A program made the translations under genes and the position numbers. Shown here piece by piece: positions 1 to 8,381 of a DNA stretch of 64,000 nt (positions within the stretch are counted from its first letter, which is position 1; each line of letters opens with the position of its first letter). The stretch spans positions 992,001 through 1,056,000 of the forward strand of contig NZ_SCFN01000001.1 of NCBI RefSeq assembly GCF_004138285.1, in the 5' to 3' direction. The notes below the pieces were generated by a model. The model searched no databases, was not told where the DNA came from, and saw only the letters and a program-made list of their open reading frames with translations. Source of the DNA: Gottfriedia acidiceleris. GTDB taxonomy: Bacteria > Bacillota > Bacilli > Bacillales > Bacillaceae_G.

Positions 1-119
1 AAAATAACTTTCCTCAATATATTTGGACAGCTAACTATGTTGTCATTGTAACAAAACGAATTAAAATATTAGAAGAAGTAGAATATATTCAAATACCACG
101 TAATCCAGGATGTAGTTAA
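1..119 (+). CDS. 3' end of an unidentified protein (partial)
   Basis: Reading frame 3 is open from the window edge to a TAA at 117-119 and encodes about 38 C-terminal residues ending in IQIPRNPGCS. A strong terminator follows 22 bases later, which supports this being the real end of a gene transcribed rightward. Too little is visible to recognise a family. Confidence 0.5.
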   Translation, partial: NNFPQYIWTANYVVIVTKRIKILEEVEYIQIPRNPGCS

Positions 120-141
120 AGCTTCTAACCAAGAAGAGAAG

Positions 142-184
142 AAAGGCAGTTCAAGAGAATGAATTCTTTTGGCACTGCCTTTTT
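142..184 (+). terminator. rho-independent terminator of the upstream partial gene
   Basis: Inverted repeat AAAGGCAGT / ACTGCCTTT with further pairing inside, followed by a T-rich tract. Confidence 0.85.
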
Positions 185-283
185 CTGTTTCTTCCTGCTT
201 TCCCTACCATTACATAAGTTATATAATAACTATATCTAATAAATAAAGTGATTCAAAAATTAGTTTAAATTGTGAGGAAGAAA

Positions 284-2449
284 ATGAAATTAATTATTGC
301 CGAAAAGCCTGATCAAGGTTTAAAGCTTGCAGCCCCTTTTAAGTTCCAAAAGAAAAAAGGGTTCTTAGTCATTCAACCTAACGAGTTTTTTCCAAAAGGT
401 GCTTATTTAACTTGGGCTATTGGGCATTTATGTGAGTTATTATCACCTGAAGAATATGATGAAAAATGGAAAAAGTGGTCATTAAATACTTTACCAATTA
501 TACCTAATCGCTTTGGACATAAAGTATCAAAAGGAAAATGGGATCAATTTTCAATTATAAAGAATTTAGTCCACCTAGATGAAGTTAATGAAATAATTCT
601 TGCAGGTGACTGTGAACGTGAAGGAGAACATATCGTTCGCCTTATTTTAAATTTAGCTGGAAATAAAAAACCAATGAGAAGGCTTTGGATTTCGTCATTA
701 ACAGAAAATGCCGTTAAAAAAGGATTTAGTCAACTATTGGATGAAAGTGAAACAAAAAGCTTATTCTTTGAGGCGTATAGCCGAGCATGTGCTGATTGGT
801 TAGTTGGAATGAATGCATCAAGAGTATATTCATTACATTTACAAAAAAAAGGAATCCAGGATGTATTTTCTTTAGGAAGAGTTCAAACACCAACATTAGC
901 TCTTATTGTCAAAAGAGAACTTGAGATTGAAAGTTTTAATTCCGAACCTTATTGGGAGGTTTTTGCTACATTTCAGTTTGATAAGCAAAAGTTTTTTGGG
1001 AAATGGCATAACGAATCAGAATCTAAAATTATGTCAAAGGAATTAGCTGAAAAAATTGCTGGCTTTTGTGAAAATAAAAACGTAAAAATTACTGATATTG
1101 AGCAAGAAAGAAAAGAGTTTCAATCACCTTTTCTATATAATTTATCGGCACTCCAAGCTGATGCAAACAGTAAATATAAATTTTCACCACAAAAAACACT
1201 CGAGATTGCACAAAAGCTTTATGTCAAAGGGAATATTTCATACCCACGTTCGGACTCAAGTTTTATTACGAAAGAAGAAGCAATGATGCTCCCAGATATA
1301 TTGAAGAAATTTGAAAATATTGAGCAATTTTCAAAATTTTTTCCTCTGCCAAATCAATCTATATTAAATAATAGTCGTTTCGTTAATGAGAAAAAGGTCA
1401 CTGATCACTATGCAATTATTCCTACTGAGCAAGTACCAAATATCCATAAAATGAATGATGAGGAATTGAAAATTTATGAACTAATTGTAAATCGTTTAAT
1501 TAGTGCACATTATCCTAATTCAATTTTTGACTATACAACAATTCATACATTAGTAGACGGGCGAGCGACTTTTATTTCAAAAGGGAAAACAATGGTTCAA
1601 GAAGGTTGGCGTAAAGTCATTTTCGAAAAATCAAAAGAAAAAAATACAGAAGAACAAAATCTACCCGTTGTTGAAACTGGGCAAGAAGGAATTGTTAAAA
1701 AAGTAGAGGTAAAAGAAAAGAAAACTCAAGCACCTAAAAGATATACAGAAGGACAATTAATAACATTAATGAAATCTGCCGGAAAACATATTGATAATCC
1801 GGAATTAACGAAAATACTAAATAAAACTGAAGGATTAGGTACAGAGGCAACAAGGGCTGGTATTATAGGTACTTTAAAAAATAGAAAATATATTGAAGTT
1901 AAGAAAAATCAAGTATTCGCGACGGATAAAGGAAAGCTTATTATTTATGCTCTGGGGGAAAATATTTTAACATCACCTGATATGACTGCAAAATGGGAGC
2001 AGAGATTAGGTGAAATTGGAGAAGGAAAAGCAAGTAGTCTTGAGTTTATGGAACAAACCAAAAAATTAACTGAAAAAATAATTCTTGATGCATATGAAAA
2101 TGAGAAGATATGGAATTTTTCTGAGTTTAAAATTGAAGAGATGCAAAATTCAAAGTTTGGTCCGAAGAAAAAATCATCTAGTGTTGGAAAATGCATTAAA
2201 TGCGATGGTAAAATGATTGATAAAGGATCATTTTATGGGTGTGATCAATTCCAAAAAACAAAATGTGATGTTACAATTTCAAAAAAAATATTAGGAAAAA
2301 CAATTACTAAGGCGTTAATGAAGCAATTATTAAACGGTGAGACTACAGAAGTTATAAAAGGATTTTCAAAGGATGGCAAAGAATTTGAAGCTTCTTTAAA
2401 ATTTAATGAATCAGGGAAGATTATGTTTATTCAAAATTCCATTAAATAA
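284..2449 (+). CDS. topB: DNA topoisomerase III
   Basis: Type IA topoisomerase that relaxes negative supercoils and decatenates DNA by transient single-strand cleavage. The N-terminal TOPRIM domain carries the metal-binding motif GDCEREGE (residues ~108-115). The catalytic tyrosine lies in GNISYPRSDS at about residue 320. A C-terminal zinc ribbon has four cysteines between residues ~637 and ~660. The length of 721 residues is normal for Bacillus TopB. I chose ATG 284 because the GTGAGGAAG before it is a good ribosome site; a GTG at 272 in the same frame would place that site inside the gene. It is monocistronic, lying between a terminator and a gap with its own downstream start signals. Confidence 0.95.
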   Translation: MKLIIAEKPDQGLKLAAPFKFQKKKGFLVIQPNEFFPKGAYLTWAIGHLCELLSPEEYDEKWKKWSLNTLPIIPNRFGHKVSKGKWDQFSIIKNLVHLDEVNEIILAGDCEREGEHIVRLILNLAGNKKPMRRLWISSLTENAVKKGFSQLLDESETKSLFFEAYSRACADWLVGMNASRVYSLHLQKKGIQDVFSLGRVQTPTLALIVKRELEIESFNSEPYWEVFATFQFDKQKFFGKWHNESESKIMSKELAEKIAGFCENKNVKITDIEQERKEFQSPFLYNLSALQADANSKYKFSPQKTLEIAQKLYVKGNISYPRSDSSFITKEEAMMLPDILKKFENIEQFSKFFPLPNQSILNNSRFVNEKKVTDHYAIIPTEQVPNIHKMNDEELKIYELIVNRLISAHYPNSIFDYTTIHTLVDGRATFISKGKTMVQEGWRKVIFEKSKEKNTEEQNLPVVETGQEGIVKKVEVKEKKTQAPKRYTEGQLITLMKSAGKHIDNPELTKILNKTEGLGTEATRAGIIGTLKNRKYIEVKKNQVFATDKGKLIIYALGENILTSPDMTAKWEQRLGEIGEGKASSLEFMEQTKKLTEKIILDAYENEKIWNFSEFKIEEMQNSKFGPKKKSSSVGKCIKCDGKMIDKGSFYGCDQFQKTKCDVTISKKILGKTITKALMKQLLNGETTEVIKGFSKDGKEFEASLKFNESGKIMFIQNSIK

Positions 2450-2530
2450 AGTGAGACGTAATGTAATTTAACTAGTCAATTCTATTTTTTATTGCATATA
2501 CTTATATACAATGATAATAGGAGGATTAAA

Positions 2531-2908
2531 GTGAAGGAATTCTATAGCAATGAACAAGTTTTTCTAACTGGTGGAATTGTTCCTTCCGTTTATTCATTAT
2601 GTATAGATTGTAATCGGAAAATTGTACATGTTCTTGACTTGGATCGAGTAGGCACCAGGCCGGTATGTGTATCATTTTCTAACAGTTTTGCAGAGAATAT
2701 TTTTGAACAAATAAGCTTATCAACGTTAGGAAGTTACTTAGAATACCAATACTTAATTTATACTACAGAAGGTATTGTAACAAAATGGAAAAATAACGAA
2801 CTGGTAGCGTTAACTAATTTAGATGAATGTAAACCGGAATTCATTAGTTTAATGAAAGAAAGAAGAAATACATGGGCTAAATATAAAGCTTTATACAATC
2901 GAAAATAA
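2531..2908 (+). CDS. hypothetical protein, 125 aa
   Basis: An AGGAGG site lies 6-7 bases before GTG 2531, so that start is preferred to the in-frame ATG at 2492. The product is soluble, mixed alpha/beta in composition, with a cysteine pair (CIDC) near residue 25 and a basic C-terminus. I do not recognise a family. A strong terminator follows, which supports it being a real gene. Confidence 0.75.
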   Translation: MKEFYSNEQVFLTGGIVPSVYSLCIDCNRKIVHVLDLDRVGTRPVCVSFSNSFAENIFEQISLSTLGSYLEYQYLIYTTEGIVTKWKNNELVALTNLDECKPEFISLMKERRNTWAKYKALYNRK

Positions 2909-2910
2909 AT

Positions 2911-2948
2911 AAAAAGGATTACTCTTTGTTATAAGGGTAATCCTTTTT
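2911..2948 (+). terminator. rho-independent terminator
   Basis: AAAAAGGATTAC pairs perfectly with GTAATCCTTTTT across a 14-base loop. Confidence 0.9.
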
Positions 2949-3060
2949 CAATTTGTGAATAAATTCCGCCTAAACAAGATCTTTTGAACCTGCATATTCC
3001 TGTCTTTTCATGTCTTTATTTGTTAAACTATCAACATATCATAAATTAGAAGGTGACAAA

Positions 3061-3429
3061 ATGATTTGTTTTTTAGAAAATACCTTTCAAATAAAATTAG
3101 AAAAAAATGATAAAGGTGATTATCCGATTATTGTGACTGACGAAGGAATCTTTAGTGAGATGTGTCTGAAAGATAAACCAAGCACGTATGTTAAGTTTGT
3201 TATAAATGAATACGATGAGTTAACGATTGATTGGTATATCGAAAATGAGAATCGCTTCTCAGTAAAAAGCCTACAAATTCATCAAATGATATTAATAAAC
3301 GATCCTGATGAGAATTCAATTCAATTTGTATTAGAACGTTGGCAAAGTAGGATGTTTAAGATTCAATGGAAGCCAAAGTTACACATTGAATTTGGATTAT
3401 ATTATGAAGTTTGCGATGATTGCGATTAA
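3061..3429 (+). CDS. hypothetical protein, 122 aa
   Basis: The start ATG 3061 is preceded by GAAGGTGA at good spacing; in-frame starts further upstream lack a ribosome site. The product is acidic and soluble, with no signal peptide or membrane segment, and contains the pair CDDCD at its C-terminus. No family recognised. Its stop codon overlaps by four bases the stop of the convergent permease gene, so there is no room for a separate terminator between the two. Confidence 0.7.
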   Translation: MICFLENTFQIKLEKNDKGDYPIIVTDEGIFSEMCLKDKPSTYVKFVINEYDELTIDWYIENENRFSVKSLQIHQMILINDPDENSIQFVLERWQSRMFKIQWKPKLHIEFGLYYEVCDDCD

Positions 3430-4475
3430 GATGATTTTTTAGGTTTTAGTAAGGTTAGGATTACAAGAAAACTAATCCAACCGATAAGTGGATAAAGGAA
3501 TGTTAGTAATGGTCCATAGCCAATAATGCTAATAAACAGGCAGCATATTAATAATAAGATAACGACAAGATTTGTATTTAATCGTATATATGAATTAATT
3601 TGTCTTGACATTCCATATATGTTTCCAACTAATGTGGTAAAAATTTCAGCTAATATAACCATTAGGAAAAAGTAATAGAAAATTGGATGGATTTTTTTGA
3701 TTACTTCAACCATAGGAATTTCATATTGTTGAAAATTAGTTACACCTGAAACGTTCAGATGAATTAGTAATAAAATAGTGCCTAATATTAAACCGCCTAA
3801 TACTCCGCCTTGAATAATTGAAGACTTTTCTTTACACTCAGAACCAATAGGAACTAAAACAGCCTGGGCTAATGCCATATTTAAACAAACATAGGTTATT
3901 GGTTTTGTAAACACTGTATAGTTAAGCGTATTAATAGAAGGTAAAATATGATCTAATGTTATTTCATGCATTGTAAATGGTAAATGTGAGTTGATGAAAA
4001 CAGCGACGATAAAAGCACACATAATTGGGACTACTGTATTATTTAGACTGAATAAACCACTTGTCCCTTTTCTTAAAACGATAAAAGTCAAAATGATAAA
4101 AAATAATGAACCGATAAAAGAATCAAAATGTAAGTAATTTTTAAATACAGCTCCAGCACCAGACAACATGACACTTGTAACGCCAATTAAAACAAAGAAT
4201 AATAGCCCATTAATAATATTTCCTCCGATTTCTCCAAATAATAGTACATTAAATTGCTGAGCAGAATTTAATTTATATGTATGAGCAATTGTCATAATTT
4301 TAGTTCCAAACCAACAAAATAATATAGTGGCAAAAAGAATCCCCATTGCACCATATACCCCATTAATTGAAAAGAACTCTACAATTTCTTTACCCGTAGC
4401 AAAACCTGCTCCAATAACAGTTCCGACATATGTAAAGGCTATATTACGAGCTTCTTTACTAAAGTTGAATTTCAT
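3426..4475 (-). CDS. YkvI-family integral membrane transporter
   Basis: A hydrophobic protein of 349 residues with about ten membrane segments, starting with the glycine-rich first helix VGTVIGAGFATGKEI, which is typical of APC/LeuT-fold permeases and of the Bacillus YkvI family. The substrate of this family is not established to my knowledge; amino-acid-like solutes are a reasonable inference. The start is preceded by AGGAGG. The gene stands alone on the minus strand and is convergent with the preceding small gene. Confidence 0.8.
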   Translation of the reverse strand: MKFNFSKEARNIAFTYVGTVIGAGFATGKEIVEFFSINGVYGAMGILFATILFCWFGTKIMTIAHTYKLNSAQQFNVLLFGEIGGNIINGLLFFVLIGVTSVMLSGAGAVFKNYLHFDSFIGSLFFIILTFIVLRKGTSGLFSLNNTVVPIMCAFIVAVFINSHLPFTMHEITLDHILPSINTLNYTVFTKPITYVCLNMALAQAVLVPIGSECKEKSSIIQGGVLGGLILGTILLLIHLNVSGVTNFQQYEIPMVEVIKKIHPIFYYFFLMVILAEIFTTLVGNIYGMSRQINSYIRLNTNLVVILLLICCLFISIIGYGPLLTFLYPLIGWISFLVILTLLKPKKSS

Positions 4476-4673
4476 AGGAAGTCCTCCTAAATGTAGTACT
4501 AAATTGTATGATGCATTTTAGGGAAATAGACATGCTCCCTTAGTAAAAGTTTATAAACTGATCAAAATGCATTTATTCTTATACATTTCTTAGAAGAAGG
4601 AAGTACCAGATAAAATTCAATTTACGCATTTTTTTAATTATGATAAAGTGAGAAGGTTAGGGGGACGGACATC

Positions 4674-5957
4674 ATGAATATACTTAAATGGAATTTTAAT
4701 ATGAAGATCAGGCTTGTTGCTGAGTTTTTCTTCGGATTATTCTTTTGGATGTATTTACCATTTTTAGCAATTTATTTTGCTGAAGAATTAGGTAAAGTGA
4801 CAGCAGGGATCTTACTTATGTGCTCTCAAGCTGTTGGAGTATTTGCAAATTTAATCGGTGGATATTTGGCTGATACGTATGGCCGAAAAAGAATGATGGT
4901 TATATCAGCTTTTATACAAGCTGGAGGAATGATATTGCTAACAATTGCAAATTCACCAATTTTAAATTCTCCATGGCTAACTTTTTTAGGGTTTGCAATT
5001 ATTAGTGTCACAGGAATGCTATATAATCCAGCAAGTTCGGCTATGGTAGCAGATACAGTTGAAGATAAAGATGAAAGAAACTTAGTCTTCGCTGTTTTTT
5101 ATACGATGATAAATATTAATGTTGTGATCGGGCCAATTATAGGTGGGATTTTATTTTTTAAAGCAAGATTTTTATTATTTGCTACATCCTCATTGATCTT
5201 TCTAATTGTCGCATTTATGATTCTACTATTAATAAAGGAGTCATTACCAAACTCTGTAAGACAAGAAAAAGAAGCTTCTATCTCAAAAGTTTTAATTAAA
5301 CAAGTAAAGAATTATCGTATTATTTTTACTGATAAGGTTTTTTTCTTATTTGTTGCAGCTGGTATATTAATCTCTCAAACTTTTACTCAATTAGATTTAT
5401 TACTAGCGGTTTATATAAAAGAAAGTATTCCCGTTCAAACATTATTTAGTTTTGGCGAGTTTACTTTAAAGACAAATAGTGAAACATTATTTAGCTGGGT
5501 CATAGCCGAAAACGGTTTAATTGTCGCATTATTTACAGTTTTAATAACGAAATTTGCAAATAAATTTAATGAAAGATTTTTATTTTTTGCATCATCTGTT
5601 TGTTATGCTTTATCTATGTTATTGTTTGGATTCACGCTATCAGCCTATGTTATTTTTATTGCAATGGCACTCTTTACTTTAGGTGAGATATTAGTTGTAG
5701 GAAATCAGAACTCGTTTATTGCAAAAATTGCTCCTGAAAATCAACGTGGACAGTATTTTGCAGCAGCAGGTTTAAGATGGTCACTTGGACGAACTATTGC
5801 ACCATTAACGATTCCACTAGCTGGGCTGATTGGATATAAATGGACATTTAGTATAATTACACTACTAGCTTTGATCGGAGCTTATTTATTTGAAGTGATG
5901 TTTAAAGAGATCAAGAGAAAATCTGAACGGATTTCTGATAATATGAAGGTAGGATAA
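4674..5957 (+). CDS. MFS transporter (drug-efflux-like)
   Basis: Major facilitator superfamily protein of 427 residues with twelve predicted membrane segments. The cytoplasmic motif A between helices 2 and 3 is visible as GGYLADTYGRKRMM. A longer extracellular segment between helices 7 and 8 contains a short hydrophilic insertion. Motif A and the overall shape suggest proton-driven export of a small molecule, but the substrate cannot be read from sequence. The ATG has an AGGGGGA site eight bases upstream. Monocistronic, followed by a bidirectional terminator. Confidence 0.88.
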   Translation: MNILKWNFNMKIRLVAEFFFGLFFWMYLPFLAIYFAEELGKVTAGILLMCSQAVGVFANLIGGYLADTYGRKRMMVISAFIQAGGMILLTIANSPILNSPWLTFLGFAIISVTGMLYNPASSAMVADTVEDKDERNLVFAVFYTMININVVIGPIIGGILFFKARFLLFATSSLIFLIVAFMILLLIKESLPNSVRQEKEASISKVLIKQVKNYRIIFTDKVFFLFVAAGILISQTFTQLDLLLAVYIKESIPVQTLFSFGEFTLKTNSETLFSWVIAENGLIVALFTVLITKFANKFNERFLFFASSVCYALSMLLFGFTLSAYVIFIAMALFTLGEILVVGNQNSFIAKIAPENQRGQYFAAAGLRWSLGRTIAPLTIPLAGLIGYKWTFSIITLLALIGAYLFEVMFKEIKRKSERISDNMKVG

Positions 5958-5965
5958 ATAGTAGT

Positions 5966-5999
5966 AAAAAGAGGACCCAAAAAATTGGGTCCTCTTTTT
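5966..5999. terminator. bidirectional rho-independent terminator
   Basis: AAAAAGAGGACCCAA, AAAA loop, TTGGGTCCTCTTTTT: a perfect 15-bp stem with A- and T-tracts, serving both the MFS gene and the convergent znuA. Confidence 0.95.
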
Positions 6000-6004
6000 A
6001 ACGG

Positions 6005-6943
6005 TTATTTATTATTTAATGTCTTATCTAGCGTGTCTATATTTTCTTGCATTAAGTCGAAATAATCTTTATGATTCTTTAAATCATCTTCTGAAATAGT
6101 TGCTAGGTGGTTAAGTCTTAAGATTTCAGCGTGAGTTTCATTTTTTACAACAGATGCTACTTTTGGTGTAGCAAACGTTTCGAACAAAATATATTTGACA
6201 TGATGTTCTTTAACAAAATCAACAACTTTCTTTAAATCCTTCTGTGATGGCTCTTGAGAAGGGGAAAGTCCTGTGATTGGGATTTGTTCAATTCCGTAAT
6301 GTTGTTCCAAATATCCATAAGCTGCATGTGAAACGACAATATCCTTACGTGCAGAATGTAAAACTAAATTTCTTAATTCATTATCAAGTTCATCAAATTG
6401 ATTTTCAATTTTATCAAAATTTGCTTCGAAGTACTGTTTGTTTTTTGGCATTAATTTAATTAATTCATCCTTAATATTTTGAGCTTCAATTTTTGCTCGC
6501 GATGGATCTAACCAAACGTGTGGGTCAACGTCATGATGGTCTTCATCTTCCTCAATTTCTTCTTCGTTTGACTTTATTAATTCTATATTTTTAGTTGCTT
6601 CTAAGATCGCAACATTATTATTTTTAAGTGTATCTTTGATTTTATCTGCAAAAGGTTCCATACCTGCACCATTGTAAACAAATAAATCTGAGTTTGCGAT
6701 TTTTACAATTTGTTTAGAAGTTGGTTCAAAATCATGAGTATCAACACCAGTAGGGTATATGGAATGAACATCAACGTATTTACCACCAATTTTTTCAGCA
6801 AAATCTTGTAAGGGATAAATGGTTGTATAAATCGTCAGTTTATTTTTGTTTTTAGTACTTTGCTGATGCGTGTCTTTATTGCAAGCTGACAGAACTGCAC
6901 TTGTTAATAGCAAAGTCGTAATTGCTAATTTTTTAAATTTCAT
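6005..6943 (-). CDS. znuA: zinc ABC transporter substrate-binding lipoprotein
   Basis: Cluster A-I metal-binding protein of the ZnuA/AdcA/YcdH type, which captures Zn2+ outside the membrane for an ABC importer. A lipoprotein signal with lipobox SAVLSAC precedes the mature domain. A short acidic/His stretch ending in EDHHDVDPHVWLDP is the metal-loading loop plus first metal ligand; further His residues occur at SHAAYGYLEQHYG, and LFETFATPKVA is conserved in the family. The length of 312 residues is normal. No permease or ATPase gene lies beside it, so the partner proteins must be encoded elsewhere. Two Zur-like palindromes lie upstream of the start (see 7029 and 7119), fitting zinc-repressed expression. 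Confidence 0.93.
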   Translation of the reverse strand: MKFKKLAITTLLLTSAVLSACNKDTHQQSTKNKNKLTIYTTIYPLQDFAEKIGGKYVDVHSIYPTGVDTHDFEPTSKQIVKIANSDLFVYNGAGMEPFADKIKDTLKNNNVAILEATKNIELIKSNEEEIEEDEDHHDVDPHVWLDPSRAKIEAQNIKDELIKLMPKNKQYFEANFDKIENQFDELDNELRNLVLHSARKDIVVSHAAYGYLEQHYGIEQIPITGLSPSQEPSQKDLKKVVDFVKEHHVKYILFETFATPKVASVVKNETHAEILRLNHLATISEDDLKNHKDYFDLMQENIDTLDKTLNNK

Positions 6944-7028
6944 TTTTTTCTCTCCCTAAAAAATTTAATCATTTTAGTATTTTGTAATGAGGTTGTTAAT
7001 AAACGAAAAAGGTTAAAATATTTTAATT

Positions 7029-7049
7029 AATTCGTAATCATTCCTTTTT
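7029..7049. promoter_or_regulatory. Zur-like operator, half conserved
   Basis: AATTCGTAATCATTCC keeps nine of ten bases of the left arm of the Bacillus Zur consensus (AAATCGTAAT-N-ATTACGATTT, recalled) but the right arm is degraded. It lies 86 bases before the znuA start codon. Confidence 0.5.
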
Positions 7050-7118
7050 ATGTTTTAAAAAAAATGTAAGATAATTTTTATCTAACAATTAGGTACAAAA
7101 ATATATATATAATATTCA

Positions 7119-7139
7119 AAATCGTAATAAATACGATTT
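7119..7139. promoter_or_regulatory. Zur-like operator upstream of znuA
   Basis: AAATCGTAAT-A-AATACGATTT is a 10-1-10 inverted repeat with only one mismatched pair and matches the recalled Bacillus Zur box almost fully. It lies about 176 bases upstream of znuA, so the znuA promoter probably starts near it. Confidence 0.75.
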
Positions 7140-7212
7140 AATCCTTTGTCATTATAGAACAGTAATTATTAATGTGCAAGAAAAATGAGATTTAAAAGGA
7201 TTATTATATAAA

Positions 7213-7259
7213 AAAAAGTATGCTTTGATGAAAAAACAATGCATCAAAACATACTTTTT
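7213..7259. terminator. bidirectional terminator, end of pssA
   Basis: AAAAAGTATG and TTTGATG pair with CATCAAA and CATACTTTTT around an 11-base loop, with one bulged base on each side. Confidence 0.9.
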
Positions 7260-7260
7260 A

Positions 7261-7995
7261 TTAAGACTTTCTTTTTAAACGAAATTTACGAGGTTTCTTA
7301 TTTTCATCACTAGATTGCTTCTTTTTACTTTTGAAAAATTGAAAGAAAATAAAGAAGATGTAAAGCGGAATTGCTATATAAATAAAGAATGGCCACTGTT
7401 CTTTTTTAGCATGCCATACAAGATATAATGCGTATCCTAAAAAAATCGTAATAATTGTAGCATACTTAGGGATCGGAATATCTTTAAAACTTGGAATTTT
7501 AATTCTACTAACCATTAAGAATGCTAATGCAACAAAAACTGTAATGATGACAATTTGTGGTATTCGACTTCCAAATAATGTTAAAAAGGCAACAAGACCA
7601 CCAGCTGCTGTAATTGGTACCCCAGTAAAATATTTTAATGATGTTGAAATTGGTGTTACATTAAATCGTGCTAATCTATATGCGCCAAACAGTGGGAATA
7701 AACCAGCAATTGCAAGACCAAAGATACCTTCAGTTGAAAATTGTGTACAAAATACCAAATAGGAAGGTGCAACTCCAAAAGTAACTATATCAGCTAAAGA
7801 GTCTAGTTCTTTTCCTAATTGTGATTGGACACCTAAAACTCTAGCAACTCGACCGTCCATACTATCGAGCATCATTCCTATTAAAATAAGAATTGCTGCA
7901 TTTCTAAATTCTCCTTTAGCTGCAAAACCGATCGATAGAAATCCACAATATAAATTCCCTAGAGTAAATAGGTTTGGGATACTTTTTCTTATCAT
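7261..7995 (-). CDS. pssA: CDP-diacylglycerol-serine O-phosphatidyltransferase
   Basis: Membrane enzyme that makes phosphatidylserine from CDP-diacylglycerol and serine, the precursor of phosphatidylethanolamine. The CDP-alcohol phosphatidyltransferase motif D-x2-DG-x2-AR-x8-G-x3-D-x3-D is complete in DSMDGRVARVLGVQSQLGKE and the following DSLAD (residues ~45-70). The ATG at 7995 has GGAAGTGA ahead of it; an extension upstream to 8064 lacks a ribosome site. At 244 residues it is longer than the ~177-residue B. subtilis PssA as I recall it: an extra membrane segment and a very basic tail (KSKKKQ...KFRLKRKS) are added. No decarboxylase gene (psd) is adjacent. Confidence 0.93.
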   Translation of the reverse strand: MIRKSIPNLFTLGNLYCGFLSIGFAAKGEFRNAAILILIGMMLDSMDGRVARVLGVQSQLGKELDSLADIVTFGVAPSYLVFCTQFSTEGIFGLAIAGLFPLFGAYRLARFNVTPISTSLKYFTGVPITAAGGLVAFLTLFGSRIPQIVIITVFVALAFLMVSRIKIPSFKDIPIPKYATIITIFLGYALYLVWHAKKEQWPFFIYIAIPLYIFFIFFQFFKSKKKQSSDENKKPRKFRLKRKS

Positions 7996-8381
7996 AAATT
8001 CACTTCCTAAAATTGATATAAAAAAATAGATATGTTCAAATTGATAAGATATATTATAACCCAAAATTTAGTAAGAATGGAAACTAATAATTAAGTTCAT
8101 AAAATGTTTGTAGAATCGACATAAAAATTATAAAAAATTGCATTTTTTTGTATCAAAAAAATATGTGAATAGTAATACAATCATTTTGAACTACACTAAA
8201 TTTAATAAAAAGTATGAAAATTGAACTAAGATTTATAGAAATTTTAACAAAAAAAATTAAATATTAAAAAAATACTTTTTTTTCTGAAAAGTTTGTAGTA
8301 TATTGAAAAAGTAATAAGTGATTTTTCAGAAAAATAAGTAAATTACACAATGAATAATCACTAATATATGGAGGTGCTCTA
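7996..8381. other. non-coding stretch between divergent pssA and oppA genes
   Basis: Very AT-rich, about 386 bases. It must hold promoters for both flanking genes. I see several TTGAAA/TTGTAG-like and TATA-like hexamers near 8280-8320 but none clear enough to call. No open frame worth reporting. Confidence 0.5.
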
